Assembly: GCF_002080045.1 (NCBI RefSeq)
Contig: NZ_MUIN01000006.1
Span: 19,386-83,385, forward strand
Reading direction: 5' to 3'
DNA: 64,000 nucleotides
Source: Pseudomonas sp. Bc-h
Lineage (GTDB): Bacteria > Pseudomonadota > Gammaproteobacteria > Pseudomonadales > Pseudomonadaceae
Shown one piece after another: positions 26,849 to 36,310 of the stretch; position 1 is the stretch's first letter, and every line of letters starts with the position of its first letter. The position numbers and the translations under genes are program-made. The notes under the pieces are model-generated. The model ran no database searches. It was not told where the DNA came from and saw only the letters and a list, made by a program, of their open reading frames with translations.

Positions 26849-29173
26849 ATGTCGCGCCTCTCGTTACAACCGTCTGTCAGCTCACCACGGCTTCTCGCTT
26901 CCGCGATTGGCATGGCCGTCACTGCGATGTCCGCCTCGCAGATGGCCCACGCCGCCGAAGAAACCGACAAGGCCAACGGTGGTGCTATTTCGCTGGGCGC
27001 GACCAGCATCAATGGTGAGGCTACCGAGTCCAAAGACTACAAGACCGAGAAGAGCGCTTCGCAGAAGTACACCGCGCCGTTGTCGGACACGCCTCGTTCG
27101 GTCACCGTCATTCCTCAGCAAGTACTCAAGGACACTGCCGCGACTTCCTTGCAGGACGCGCTGCGCACAGTGCCGGGCATCACCTTCGGAGCCGGTGAGG
27201 GCGGTAACCCTCAGGGCGACCGTCCGTTCATTCGTGGCTTCGATGCCCAAGGCGACACCTACATTGACGGCGTGCGCGACACGGGTGCGCAGAGCCGTGA
27301 GATCTTCGACATCGAATCGATCGAAGTGAGCAAGGGTCCTAACTCGGCCATGGGCGGTCGCGGTTCGGCGGGCGGCAGCATCAACCTGGTCAGCAAGTTG
27401 CCGAAGGCCAACGACTTCACCGAGGGCAGTTTCACCTACGGCACCGACCAGACGCGCCGCTATACCCTGGACGTCAACCGCAAGTTTCTCGACACCGCAG
27501 CGTTCCGTCTTAATCTGATGAGCCACGAGCAGAACGTTGCCGGTCGTGATGCGATCAACTACGACCGTTGGGGCGTGGCGCCGTCGGTGACGTTCGGCCT
27601 GGGCACTGAAAACCGCCTGAACCTCAGCTATTACCATGTGGAAGGCAATGATCTGCCAGATTCGGGCATTCCCTACGGCTACAGCTCGAACTCGCCAACC
27701 GCTGTCCATGTGCATGACAAGCCCACCGACGGCGGCAACAGCAACAACTTCTACGGCTTGAAAGATCGCGACTTCCGCAAGACCCGCAGCGATATCTCGA
27801 CCATCAGCTTCGAGCATGACTTCAACGAAGACATGACCCTGAAGAACACCTTTCGTCACGGCAACGTAGGGCAGGACTACATCCTCACCCAGCCGGACGA
27901 CAGCCAGCACAACGTCAATGCCCGCGGGACCGTCTGGCGCCGTGCCAACGCCCGGGTCAGCACCACCGAAACCACGACCAACCAGACTGACCTGTTCGGC
28001 CAGTTCCAGCTGTTGGGCCTGAAAAACAGCTACTCCACCGGCATCGAGCTGACCCGTGAAGTGAGCAAGGTCAGCGGCTACACCTTCGCCAACCCTGCCA
28101 ACTCCAACCCGACCGCAGCGTCTCCTGGCGGAGTGGGATGTCAGGTCGGTGAAGTCTACGGCGGCACCTGTACGTCGCTGAGCAACCCGAATCCGGACGA
28201 CGACTACACCGGCACGATCGCGCGCAACTACAAAGGGACCAACACCATCGGTTTCACTCGCTCGGTCTATGCCTTCGACACCATCGAGCTGAACCCGCAG
28301 TGGCAGATCAACCTGGGTACGCGCTTCGACAGCTTCGATACCTCGGCCAAGACCGATAGCCTCACCGCAGCCACCACTCGCAGCAAGAACACCAGCAACT
28401 TCTGGAACTGGCAGGCGGGGATCGTCTACAAGCCGGTTGAGAACGGCAGCATTTATACCTCGTTCGCCACGTCTGCCACCCCACCGGGCGGCATGCTCAA
28501 CGAAGGTACCGACGGGAACGGCCTGATTGCTGACGGCGGTACTCTGACCAGCGACCTGGAGCCAGAAACCACCAAAAACTACGAGATCGGCACCAAGTGG
28601 GACTTCCTCAATGATCGTCTGTCGCTAACGGCAGCGGTGTTCCGCACCGAGAAGGACAACACCCGAGTCCTGGTGAGCACCAACACCTACCAGAACGCCG
28701 GTAAGTCTCGTGTCGACGGTTTCGAACTGTCGGCCAGCGGCAAGATCACCGAGCAGTGGCAAGTGTTCGCAGGCTACAGCTACCTGGACAGCGAGCTGGT
28801 CGACTCCGGTCTGGTCGGGCGCAACGGCGCTGTGACAAACGGTGCTGCCTCGCAGGATGGCAATGAGATGCCCAACACCGCCAAGAACAGCGCGAGCCTC
28901 TGGACCACGTACGACATCACGCCGAAGCTGACCGTTGGTGGTGGTGCGTTCTATGTCGGCGAAGTTTATGGCGACACGGCCAACACCGTTTATGTTCCGT
29001 CCTATACCCGTTACGACGCCATGGCTTCGTACAAGTTGACCAGGAACGTCGACCTGCAACTGAACGTGCAGAACCTGACCGACAAGACCTACTACGACAA
29101 AGCCTACGCGGCGCATTTCGCCAATCAGGCAGCCGGTCGTACGGCCTTGCTGACCACCAGCTTCCACTTCTGA
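26849..29173 (+). CDS. piuA: TonB-dependent siderophore receptor, PiuA/Fiu type
   Basis: Outer-membrane receptor of 774 residues. The signal peptide ends near AHAAEE; the plug domain (about 70-210) has LSDTPRSVTVIPQQVL, GFDAQGDTYIDGVRD and VSKGPNSAMGGRGSAGGSINL; the rest is a beta-barrel ending in the terminal phenylalanine of LLTTSFHF. Relatives import catecholate iron complexes, and catechol-bearing beta-lactams as well. A GGAAGGA ribosome site precedes the ATG. Confidence 0.94.
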   Translation: MSRLSLQPSVSSPRLLASAIGMAVTAMSASQMAHAAEETDKANGGAISLGATSINGEATESKDYKTEKSASQKYTAPLSDTPRSVTVIPQQVLKDTAATSLQDALRTVPGITFGAGEGGNPQGDRPFIRGFDAQGDTYIDGVRDTGAQSREIFDIESIEVSKGPNSAMGGRGSAGGSINLVSKLPKANDFTEGSFTYGTDQTRRYTLDVNRKFLDTAAFRLNLMSHEQNVAGRDAINYDRWGVAPSVTFGLGTENRLNLSYYHVEGNDLPDSGIPYGYSSNSPTAVHVHDKPTDGGNSNNFYGLKDRDFRKTRSDISTISFEHDFNEDMTLKNTFRHGNVGQDYILTQPDDSQHNVNARGTVWRRANARVSTTETTTNQTDLFGQFQLLGLKNSYSTGIELTREVSKVSGYTFANPANSNPTAASPGGVGCQVGEVYGGTCTSLSNPNPDDDYTGTIARNYKGTNTIGFTRSVYAFDTIELNPQWQINLGTRFDSFDTSAKTDSLTAATTRSKNTSNFWNWQAGIVYKPVENGSIYTSFATSATPPGGMLNEGTDGNGLIADGGTLTSDLEPETTKNYEIGTKWDFLNDRLSLTAAVFRTEKDNTRVLVSTNTYQNAGKSRVDGFELSASGKITEQWQVFAGYSYLDSELVDSGLVGRNGAVTNGAASQDGNEMPNTAKNSASLWTTYDITPKLTVGGGAFYVGEVYGDTANTVYVPSYTRYDAMASYKLTRNVDLQLNVQNLTDKTYYDKAYAAHFANQAAGRTALLTTSFHF

Positions 29174-29191
29174 TAAAGAAGCGAAGCTAAC

Positions 29192-29225
29192 AAGCCCCGC
29201 TTGCCACTGGTGAGTGGGGCTTTTG
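29192..29225 (+). terminator. Rho-independent terminator of piuA
   Basis: Arms AGCCCC and GGGGCT with an inner CACT/AGTG stem, followed by T4, 18 bases after the piuA stop. Confidence 0.75.
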
Positions 29226-29248
29226 TATGTGGGCGGCGTGCGTCTCTC

Positions 29249-29318
29249 TGTAGCAGTCCGGCTTGCCGGCGGTAGCGATTTAAATCATGTCGCCGCCGGC
29301 AAGCCGGAGTGCTACAGG
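29249..29318. repeat. REP doublet, CCGGCTTGCCGGCGG class
   Basis: Inverted arms starting tgtagcagtccggcttgcc and ending ggcaagccggagtgctaca, separated by about 20 bp. Located between piuA and piuB. Confidence 0.9.
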
Positions 29319-29440
29319 AGCCCAGGCAACACACCGTTTTGTGTCCAGTCTGTGACCGAATACAGAATCAGATACGGATGAGAATGCATGCCGTTTGTGC
29401 GCATAATGCGCGTCGCAGCGGGTTATCGAGGTGATTGAGG

Positions 29441-32005
29441 GTGTTGAAGAAAGTCCTGTTTCAAGTGCACTGGTTCTTCGGAATCACGGCGGGTCTGGTG
29501 TTGGCGCTGATGGGCATCACCGGGGCGCTGTATTCGTTCGAGGACGAGATCGTCGATGCGCTTAACCCCGATACGTTGTTCGTGCAGCCGCTCGAGCGTC
29601 AGTTGTCCCTGGTCGAAATGGTCAGCAAAGTCGAGGCCCAGGGCCGCGACAAGGTTTCCATGTTTCGCATCGAGCCGGACAGTAACCGGGTCGCTCAAGT
29701 CTGGTTTCAGCCGCCGCCGGGCCAGCGCCGTGGCGAGATGCACAACTTCAATCCCTTCACCGGGGACTTCACCGAAGACGCGATCGGGCAAGACTTCTTC
29801 GGCTTCATCCTGAACCTTCACCGCTTCCTCGCGGCAGGCGAATACGGCAAGCAAGTGACAGCGGCCTGTACGCTGATTCTGGTGTTCTTCTGCCTGTCCG
29901 GTCTGTACCTGCGCTGGCCGCGCCAGGCGCTTAACTGGCGGGTGTGGCTGACCCTGGACTGGGCAAAGAAGGGACGCAGTTTCAATTGGGACCTGCATTC
30001 GGTATTCGGCACCTGGTGCCTGATCGTCTATCTGCTGTTGGCCGTTACGGGCCTGATGTGGTCTTACGACTGGTTCAGCAACGGCATGAACAAGTTGATC
30101 GGCGACCCGCCGGTGGCTGGCGAGCAGCGCCGAGGCGGAGGAGGGCCGCGTCCAGGCCCGGGTCCGAAGGATGGCGGGCCAGTCCAGGCGTCGGCGCCCG
30201 ACTACGCCGCGATCTGGGACACCATCCAGAAAACCGCAGGCCCGGACCTGAAGACCTATAACCTGCGCATGCCACAGGCGCCGGGGCAGATGGCGACTGT
30301 CTTCTACATTCTGAAGAACGCGCCGCATCCACGTGCCCTGAACCAGATCACCCTCGATCCCGCCAACGGGCAGCTCAAGGCCGTTTCGCGCTACACGGAT
30401 AAAAGCTACGGCGCGCAGTTGCTGGTCAGTAACTACTCGCTGCACACCGGCAGCTACTGGGGACTTCCCGGACGTATCGTGATCACCATCGCAGCGCTGC
30501 TCATGCCGCTGTTCTTCATCACGGGCTGGCTGTTGTATCTGGACCGTCGTCGTAAAAAGCGCGACATCCGCAATGCTCGTGGCGAAGTGGCGACAACCCC
30601 CAGCGCTTACGGCACTCAGGGCCCGGCGTGGCTGATTGGCTTTGCCAGCCAGAGTGGGTTCGCCGAGCAACTGGCCTGGCAGACTGCCGGGCAACTGCAG
30701 TCGGCTGGCCTGCCGGTGCGCGTGCAGCGTCTGGCGGACATGACCGAGCAAGACCTGAATCAAAGCCGCAACGCCCTTTTCGTCGTCAGTACCTTCGGCG
30801 ACGGCGAGGCACCTGACAGCGCCCGTGGCTTCGAACGCAAACTGCTGGGGCGTCCGCTGTCCTTGAATAACCTCAACTACGCAGTGCTTGGGCTGGGCGA
30901 TCGGCAGTATCAAGACTTCTGCGGCTTTGCCCAGCGTCTCCACGGCTGGCTCGCCGAACGTGGCGCCAGCACCTTGTTTGCACCGGTTGAAGTGGACAGC
31001 GGCGACAGCGCCTCGCTGCAACACTGGCAGCAGCAGCTGGGCGAACTGACAGGCTCGACGCCTGCTGCTGCATGGAAGGCCCCGGATTACGAAAACTGGA
31101 CACTGAGCCAGCGCGACCTGCTGAACCCCGGCAGCGTCGGTTCCAAGGTGTTCTTGCTGAGCTTGACCTCCGCAGCCGGCACGCCCTGGGAAGCAGGTGA
31201 TCTGATCGAGGTGCTGCCGCGAAATGCGCCGTCCGCCGTCGAGCATTTCCTCGCCGGATTGGGCATCGCTGCCGACACGCAGGTCGGCGTGGAGGGTCTT
31301 CACGAACCCCTTAGCCAAGCGTTGACCAGCCGCCAATTGCCCGCCAATCGCAGCCATCTTGTCGGCCTGCATGCTCAGGCACTGATCGATGCGCTGGTCC
31401 CGCTGGCGATGCGTGAATACTCTATTGCGTCGATCCCCGAAGACGGCGCATTGCAGCTGATCGTGCGCCAGGAGCTGCATCCGGATGGCAGTCTCGGTCT
31501 GGGTTCAGGCTGGCTGACGGAGCACGCCCTTGTGGGTTCTTCGATCAGCCTGCGCGTGCGTCGCAACAGCAGTTTCCACCTGCCGAGCGAGCCTGCTCCG
31601 ATGATACTGATTGGCAACGGCACAGGGCTGGCTGGGCTGCGCAGTTTGCTGAAAGCACGCATTGCTCAAGGTGAACAACGCAACTGGCTGCTATTCGGCG
31701 AGCGAAACGCGGCCCACGATTTCCATTGTGCAGATGAACTGAAAGGCTGGCTGGCAAGTGGCGGCCTGGCGCGTATGGACCTGGCCTTCTCCCGCGACCA
31801 GGCCGAGAAAATCTATGTGCAGGATCGCCTGCGCGAAGCAGCTGATGAGTTGCATCGCTGGTTGGCAGACGGCGCCGTTATCTACATCTGTGGCAGTCTC
31901 GAAGGCATGGCCACAGGCGTCGATGAAACATTGGAAGCCCTGATCGGCGAAGAGGGTGTACAGAGCCTGATCGAGCAAGGCCGTTATCGCCGGGATGTTT
32001 ACTGA
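29441..32005 (+). CDS. piuB: PepSY membrane protein fused to flavodoxin and NADPH-flavin reductase domains
   Basis: 854 residues. N-terminal PepSY_TM region (about 1-370) with four hydrophobic helices and periplasmic loops, including LYSFEDEIVDALNP and the HRFLAAGEYGKQVTA helix; then a flavodoxin-like domain (GFASQSGFAEQLAWQTAGQL, STFGDGEAPDSARGF); then an FAD/NADPH reductase domain (REYSIASI, GNGTGLAGLRSLL, YICGSLEGMATGV). It probably passes cytoplasmic electrons to ferric siderophore at the membrane. GTG at 29441 with GAGG nine bases upstream is preferred over a TTG two codons earlier. Follows piuA on the same strand. Confidence 0.88.
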   Translation: MLKKVLFQVHWFFGITAGLVLALMGITGALYSFEDEIVDALNPDTLFVQPLERQLSLVEMVSKVEAQGRDKVSMFRIEPDSNRVAQVWFQPPPGQRRGEMHNFNPFTGDFTEDAIGQDFFGFILNLHRFLAAGEYGKQVTAACTLILVFFCLSGLYLRWPRQALNWRVWLTLDWAKKGRSFNWDLHSVFGTWCLIVYLLLAVTGLMWSYDWFSNGMNKLIGDPPVAGEQRRGGGGPRPGPGPKDGGPVQASAPDYAAIWDTIQKTAGPDLKTYNLRMPQAPGQMATVFYILKNAPHPRALNQITLDPANGQLKAVSRYTDKSYGAQLLVSNYSLHTGSYWGLPGRIVITIAALLMPLFFITGWLLYLDRRRKKRDIRNARGEVATTPSAYGTQGPAWLIGFASQSGFAEQLAWQTAGQLQSAGLPVRVQRLADMTEQDLNQSRNALFVVSTFGDGEAPDSARGFERKLLGRPLSLNNLNYAVLGLGDRQYQDFCGFAQRLHGWLAERGASTLFAPVEVDSGDSASLQHWQQQLGELTGSTPAAAWKAPDYENWTLSQRDLLNPGSVGSKVFLLSLTSAAGTPWEAGDLIEVLPRNAPSAVEHFLAGLGIAADTQVGVEGLHEPLSQALTSRQLPANRSHLVGLHAQALIDALVPLAMREYSIASIPEDGALQLIVRQELHPDGSLGLGSGWLTEHALVGSSISLRVRRNSSFHLPSEPAPMILIGNGTGLAGLRSLLKARIAQGEQRNWLLFGERNAAHDFHCADELKGWLASGGLARMDLAFSRDQAEKIYVQDRLREAADELHRWLADGAVIYICGSLEGMATGVDETLEALIGEEGVQSLIEQGRYRRDVY

Positions 32006-32092
32006 CCCCGCCGCAGGAGTACCTGCGGAAGCCAGCAATACGGCTCTTACAGGGTTTGTGGCGGACCCGGATTTCGAGTTGATCACCGAACC

Positions 32093-32217
32093 CTGTGGGC
32101 GCTGCTGGAGCTGTGCGACAGCCGCGAAGCGGTTTGTCAGACAACCCATCAGTGCCTGACTCACCGCTTCGCCCGGATCGCAGCCCGTACCGTCGTGACC
32201 TCCGGCGTCTCCCACAC
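32093..32217. repeat. Single copy of the 62.3-64 kb array unit
   Basis: Reads gctgctggagctgtgcgac and ccgcgaagcgg at its left and ccgtcgtgacctccggcg then tctcccaca at its right, the same landmarks as the tandem units, with a longer internal inverted repeat (accgcttcgcccg). It lies between convergent piuB and dppF. Confidence 0.85.
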
Positions 32218-32288
32218 GGGTCGCGTGAAGCTTCCAGATCTGCGCCAGCCTTGATCTTGCGTCTAAGTGCGCAACAGTCCAGAGCCAC

Positions 32289-32324
32289 AAAAAAAGGCCG
32301 CTGCACTTCAAACGCAACGGCCTT
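32289..32324 (-). terminator. Rho-independent terminator of the dpp operon
   Basis: AAGGCCG/CGGCCTT outer stem with TTGC/GCAG-type continuation, followed on the minus strand by a run of T. It is 26 bases past the dppF stop. Confidence 0.9.
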
Positions 32325-32349
32325 GTTTCATTCACAGGTCAGCAGCCGA

Positions 32350-33324
32350 TCACGCCACGAACTGCTCCGCGTAATGACACGCCACCTGCCGGTTATCCAC
32401 AGTCCGCAACTCCGGAACCTCAGTGCCGCAGCGCTCGGTCGCATACGGGCAACGCTTGTGGAAAGCGCAACCCGACGGCGGATTCAGCGGGTTGGGCAAC
32501 TCACCCACAATCTTGATCTTGGGCTTAGACGGATCCGGGTGAATCGTCGGCGTGGCCGACAGCAATGCCTGGGTGTACGGGTGCAGAGGACGGTTATAAA
32601 TCTCCTCCTTCGGCCCCATCTCCGCCGGCCGCCCCAGATACATCACCAGCACTGTATCGGCGACATGGCGAACCACTGCCAGGTTGTGGGAGATGAACAC
32701 ATACCCCGTGTTGAACTCCTGCTGCAGATCCATGAACAGGTTCAGCACCTGCGCCTGAATCGACACGTCCAGCGCGGAGGTTGGCTCATCCGCCACCAGC
32801 ACTTTCGGTTGCAGCATCATGGCGCGGGCCAGCGCGATACGCTGACGCTGACCACCAGAGAACATGTGCGGGTAGCGCTGATAATGCTCAGGACGCAAAC
32901 CGACCTGCTTCATCATCGCCTGCACTTTCTCGCGACGTTCGGCCGCCGACAGGTTGGTGTTGATCAGCAGCGGCTCGCCCAATTGATCACCGATCTTCTG
33001 GCGCGGGTTGAGCGATGCGTACGGGCTCTGGAACACCATCTGCACGTCTTTGCGCAGTTGCTTGCGTTGCGCCTTGGTCGCGCCAGTCACTTCCTGACCA
33101 GCGATTTTCAATGACCCCGACGATGGCTCTTCGATCAGTGTCAGGGCGCGGGCGAGGGTGGACTTGCCACAACCGGACTCGCCGACCACAGCCAGGGTCT
33201 TGCCTGCTTCCAGTTCGAAAGACACGCCGTTGAGCGCGCGCACGGTAGCGTGTGGCTTGAACAGACCACGGGATACATCGTAGTGACGGGTGAGGTCACG
33301 GGCGGTCAGTACGATTTCGCTCAT
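32350..33324 (-). CDS. dppF: Dipeptide ABC transporter ATPase DppF
   Basis: 324 residues. Walker A GESGCGKST, signature SGGQRQRIALARAM, Walker B LVADEPTSALD, H-loop ISHNLAVVRH, then the oligopeptide-ATPase C-terminal extension with the cysteine-rich CAFHKRCPYATERC that can hold an iron-sulfur cluster. Its ATG shares one base with the dppD stop. Pairs with DppD to drive import through DppBC. Confidence 0.95.
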   Translation of the reverse strand: MSEIVLTARDLTRHYDVSRGLFKPHATVRALNGVSFELEAGKTLAVVGESGCGKSTLARALTLIEEPSSGSLKIAGQEVTGATKAQRKQLRKDVQMVFQSPYASLNPRQKIGDQLGEPLLINTNLSAAERREKVQAMMKQVGLRPEHYQRYPHMFSGGQRQRIALARAMMLQPKVLVADEPTSALDVSIQAQVLNLFMDLQQEFNTGYVFISHNLAVVRHVADTVLVMYLGRPAEMGPKEEIYNRPLHPYTQALLSATPTIHPDPSKPKIKIVGELPNPLNPPSGCAFHKRCPYATERCGTEVPELRTVDNRQVACHYAEQFVA

Positions 33325-34292
33325 TACGCCACCTCCTGATTCAGCGGAAAGAAGCAGCGTGCAAGGCTGTGGGCTTTAGGGTCCAGAGTCGGGCGCTGCT
33401 GGCGGCATTTGTCTTGAACATATGGGCAGCGTGGCGACAGCAGGCAACCGCTCGGACGGTCGTAACGACCGGGGACGATGCCCGGAAGCGTCGACAGGCG
33501 CGCGGCACCCATGCTGTGCTCGGGAATCGCGGCCAGCAGCGCTTCGCTGTACGGGTGCGCGGGTACGTCGAACAGGCCCGGGACCTGACCGACTTCCACG
33601 GCTTGACCTGCGTACATCACGCACACGCGCTGAGCGGTTTCGGCCACGACTGCCAGGTCGTGGGTAATCAGTACCAGCGCCATGTCCTGCTCTTTCTGCA
33701 GGGCCAGCAGCAAGTCCATGATCTGCGCCTGAATGGTCACGTCCAGAGCGGTGGTCGGCTCGTCGGCGATCAGCAGTTTCGGCTCGCCGGCAATCGCCAT
33801 GGCGATCGCGACGCGCTGGCTCATGCCGCCCGACAGTTGATGCGGATAGGCGTCCAGACGCTGTGCAGCGCCCGGAATCTCAACCTTCTGCAGCAGTTCC
33901 AGCGCACGCTGGTGCGCCGCTCTGCCAGACAGGCCGAGGTGTTGCTTGAGCACCTCTTTGATCTGGAAGCCCACGGTGTAGCTCGGGTTCAGCGCGGTCA
34001 TCGGGTCCTGGAAGACCATCGACAGATCCTTGCCGACGATCTGGCGACGCTGGCGAGCGCTCAGCTTGAGCATGTCCTTGCCGTCGAAAATCAGCGAGTC
34101 GGCGGTGACGATGCCGGGATGATCGATCAGGCCCATCAGCGCCATCATGGTCACGGATTTACCCGAGCCCGATTCGCCGACGATTGCCAGTACTTCGCCT
34201 TTGTCCACGGCCAGGTCCAGGCCATCTACGACCGGGGTGGCGGTGGCGTCGCCGAAGCGAACGTTGAGGTTCTTGATTTGTAAGAGTGGCAT
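33324..34292 (-). CDS. dppD: Dipeptide ABC transporter ATPase DppD
   Basis: 322 residues from [13 protein letters not shown]. Walker A GESGSGKS, signature [16 protein letters not shown], Walker [14 protein letters not shown]-loop [10 protein letters not shown], and the cysteine motif [14 protein letters not shown]. The frame is open 15 codons upstream into dppC, but this ATG fits the 10-base gap after the dppC stop. Confidence 0.95.
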   Translation of the reverse strand: MPLLQIKNLNVRFGDATATPVVDGLDLAVDKGEVLAIVGESGSGKSVTMMALMGLIDHPGIVTADSLIFDGKDMLKLSARQRRQIVGKDLSMVFQDPMTALNPSYTVGFQIKEVLKQHLGLSGRAAHQRALELLQKVEIPGAAQRLDAYPHQLSGGMSQRVAIAMAIAGEPKLLIADEPTTALDVTIQAQIMDLLLALQKEQDMALVLITHDLAVVAETAQRVCVMYAGQAVEVGQVPGLFDVPAHPYSEALLAAIPEHSMGAARLSTLPGIVPGRYDRPSGCLLSPRCPYVQDKCRQQRPTLDPKAHSLARCFFPLNQEVA

Positions 34293-34302
34293 TCGGACGT
34301 CC

Positions 34303-35214
34303 TCAGGCGGCGTTCTTGAGTTTCGGGTCCAGCGCATCGCGCAGGCCGTCGCCCATCAGGTTGATTGCCAGCACGCTGAGCAAAATGGTCAGACCCGGAA
34401 GGCTCACCACCCACCAGGCGCGTTCGATGTAGTCGCGGGCCGAAGCGAGCATGGTGCCCCACTCAGGCGTTGGCGGTTGTACACCCAGACCGAGGAAGCC
34501 CAGCGCCGCAGCGTCGAGGATCGCCGAGGAGAAGCTCAAGGTCGCCTGAACGATCAGCGGCGCCATGCAGTTGGGCAGCACGGTGATGAACATCAGGCGC
34601 GGCAGGGTGGCGCCGGCCAGACGGGCAGCGGTCACGTAGTCGCGGTTCAGTTCGCCCATGACGGCCGCGCGGGTCAGACGCACATAGGACGGCAGCGAGA
34701 CGATCGCGATCGCGATCACGGTGTTGATCAGGCCAGGGCCGAGGATCGCGACAATGGCCACCGCCAGCAGCAGCGACGGCAGGGCCAGCATGATGTCCAT
34801 CAGACGCATGATGGTTGGGCCGAGGATTTTCGGGAAGAAACCGGCCAGCAGACCCATGAGGATCCCCGGAATCAGCGACATCACCACCGACGACAGACCG
34901 ATCAGCAGCGACAGGCGTGAGCCCTGAATCAGACGCGACAGCAGATCGCGACCCAGTTCGTCGGTGCCCAGCAGGAACCGCCATTGACCGCCCTCGAGCC
35001 AGACCGGTGGGGTCAGCAGGAAGTCACGGTATTGCTCGCTCGGATCATGTGGCGCGACCCATGGCGCGAAAATGGCGCAGAAAACGATCAGCAGCATGAA
35101 CGCAAGCCCTGCAACGGCGCCTTTGTTCTTGGCGAAGTGCTGCCAGAACTCTTTGTATACGGACGGGTAGAGCAGGCTTTGATCGACTGCTACTACGGGA
35201 GTAGGTGTGCTCAT
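34303..35214 (-). CDS. dppC: Dipeptide ABC transporter permease DppC
   Basis: 303-residue inner-membrane permease with a cytoplasmic N-terminus, the OppC N-terminal domain ([32 protein letters not shown]), about six helices, and the EAA loop [20 protein letters not shown]. Start set at [10 protein letters not shown], ten bases after the dppB stop. Confidence 0.94.
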   Translation of the reverse strand: MSTPTPVVAVDQSLLYPSVYKEFWQHFAKNKGAVAGLAFMLLIVFCAIFAPWVAPHDPSEQYRDFLLTPPVWLEGGQWRFLLGTDELGRDLLSRLIQGSRLSLLIGLSSVVMSLIPGILMGLLAGFFPKILGPTIMRLMDIMLALPSLLLAVAIVAILGPGLINTVIAIAIVSLPSYVRLTRAAVMGELNRDYVTAARLAGATLPRLMFITVLPNCMAPLIVQATLSFSSAILDAAALGFLGLGVQPPTPEWGTMLASARDYIERAWWVVSLPGLTILLSVLAINLMGDGLRDALDPKLKNAA

Positions 35215-35224
35215 AGTAGGGATC

Positions 35225-36235
35225 TCAGCGCTGATGACGAATGCGTGGGTTGGCAAAGCCGTAGAGGATGTCCACCACGAAGTTGACCAGAATCACCAGG
35301 CAGGCGATTAGCAGGATGCCGTTCTGCACGACAGGGTAGTCACGTGCGCCAATGGCTTCGATGAGCCATTTGCCAATACCCGGCCAGGAGAAGATCGTTT
35401 CGGTCAGTACAGCACCGGCGAGCAATGTGCCCACTTGCAGACCGAACACGGTCAGTACTGGAATCAGCGCGTTGCGCAGGCCGTGAACGAACACTACGCG
35501 GGCGGGCGACAGGCCTTTGGCCCGGGCAGTACGCACGTAATCTTCGCGCAGCACTTCAAGCATCGAAGAGCGGGTCATCCGCGCGATCACCGCCAGCGGG
35601 ATGGTACCCAGCACAATGGCCGGCAGTATCAGGTGACGCAGAGCGTCGATGAACGAACCTTCTTCATCGCTGAGCAGGGTGTCAATCAGCATGAAGCCGG
35701 TTTTGGGAGGGATGTCGTATAGCAAGTCGATACGACCCGATACCGGGGTCCAGCCCAGCGATACCGAGAAGAACATGATCAGGATCAGGCCCCACCAGAA
35801 GATCGGCATCGAGTATCCCGCCAGCGAAATACCCATCACCCCATGGTCGAACAGGGACCCTCGTCGGAGCGCCGCGATAACCCCGGCCAGAAGCCCGAGG
35901 ATGCCAGCGAATATCAACGCCGCGATCGACAGTTCCAGGGTTGCCGGGAACAGCGAGGTGAATTCGGTCCACACGCTCGTGCGCGTACGCAGCGATTCGC
36001 CGAGATCGCCATGGGCGAGCTTGCCGACGTAGTCGATGTATTGCGCATAAAGGGGTTTGTTCAGGCCAAGACGTTCCATGGCTTGGGCGTGCATTTCCGG
36101 ATCGACCCGGCGTTCACCCATCATGACTTCGACCGGGTCGCCCGGAATCAGGCGAATCAATGCGAAGGTCAGCAAGGTGATGCCGAAGAAGGTGGGTATC
36201 AATAACCCCACTCGGCGAGCGATAAAACTAAACAT
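35225..36235 (-). CDS. dppB: Dipeptide ABC transporter permease DppB
   Basis: 336-residue permease beginning MFSFIARRVGLLIPTFFGITLLTFALIRLIPGDPVEVMMG, with six helices and the EAA loop RTARAKGLSPARVVFVHGLRNALIPVLT. First membrane gene of dppBCDF; it lies 75 bases after the nearest binding-protein gene with a hairpin between. Confidence 0.95.
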   Translation of the reverse strand: MFSFIARRVGLLIPTFFGITLLTFALIRLIPGDPVEVMMGERRVDPEMHAQAMERLGLNKPLYAQYIDYVGKLAHGDLGESLRTRTSVWTEFTSLFPATLELSIAALIFAGILGLLAGVIAALRRGSLFDHGVMGISLAGYSMPIFWWGLILIMFFSVSLGWTPVSGRIDLLYDIPPKTGFMLIDTLLSDEEGSFIDALRHLILPAIVLGTIPLAVIARMTRSSMLEVLREDYVRTARAKGLSPARVVFVHGLRNALIPVLTVFGLQVGTLLAGAVLTETIFSWPGIGKWLIEAIGARDYPVVQNGILLIACLVILVNFVVDILYGFANPRIRHQR

Positions 36236-36270
36236 CTTCTCGTGTACCTCATCTGCCGGTTAGGCGTGTA

Positions 36271-36301
36271 CCGGCGGGGCCCGTTTTTGCGAGCCCGCCG
36301 G
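36271..36301 (-). promoter_or_regulatory. Intercistronic hairpin between dppA and dppB
   Basis: Eight-base-pair G+C stem CCGGCGGG/CCCGCCGG (36271-36278 and 36294-36301) around a 15-base loop. No T-run follows in the transcript direction, so it could protect the upstream binding-protein mRNA from decay rather than stop transcription. The role is inferred. Confidence 0.6.
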
Positions 36302-36310
36302 ATTCTTCTT

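Noticed and set aside
29423..31480. Minus-strand open frame of 685 codons opposite piuB
   Set aside because: piuB has three convincing domains in the plus frame; the antisense product has no domain.
32095..33114. Plus-strand 339-codon frame beginning in the repeat unit before dppF
   Set aside because: It is antisense to dppF and starts inside a dispersed repeat.
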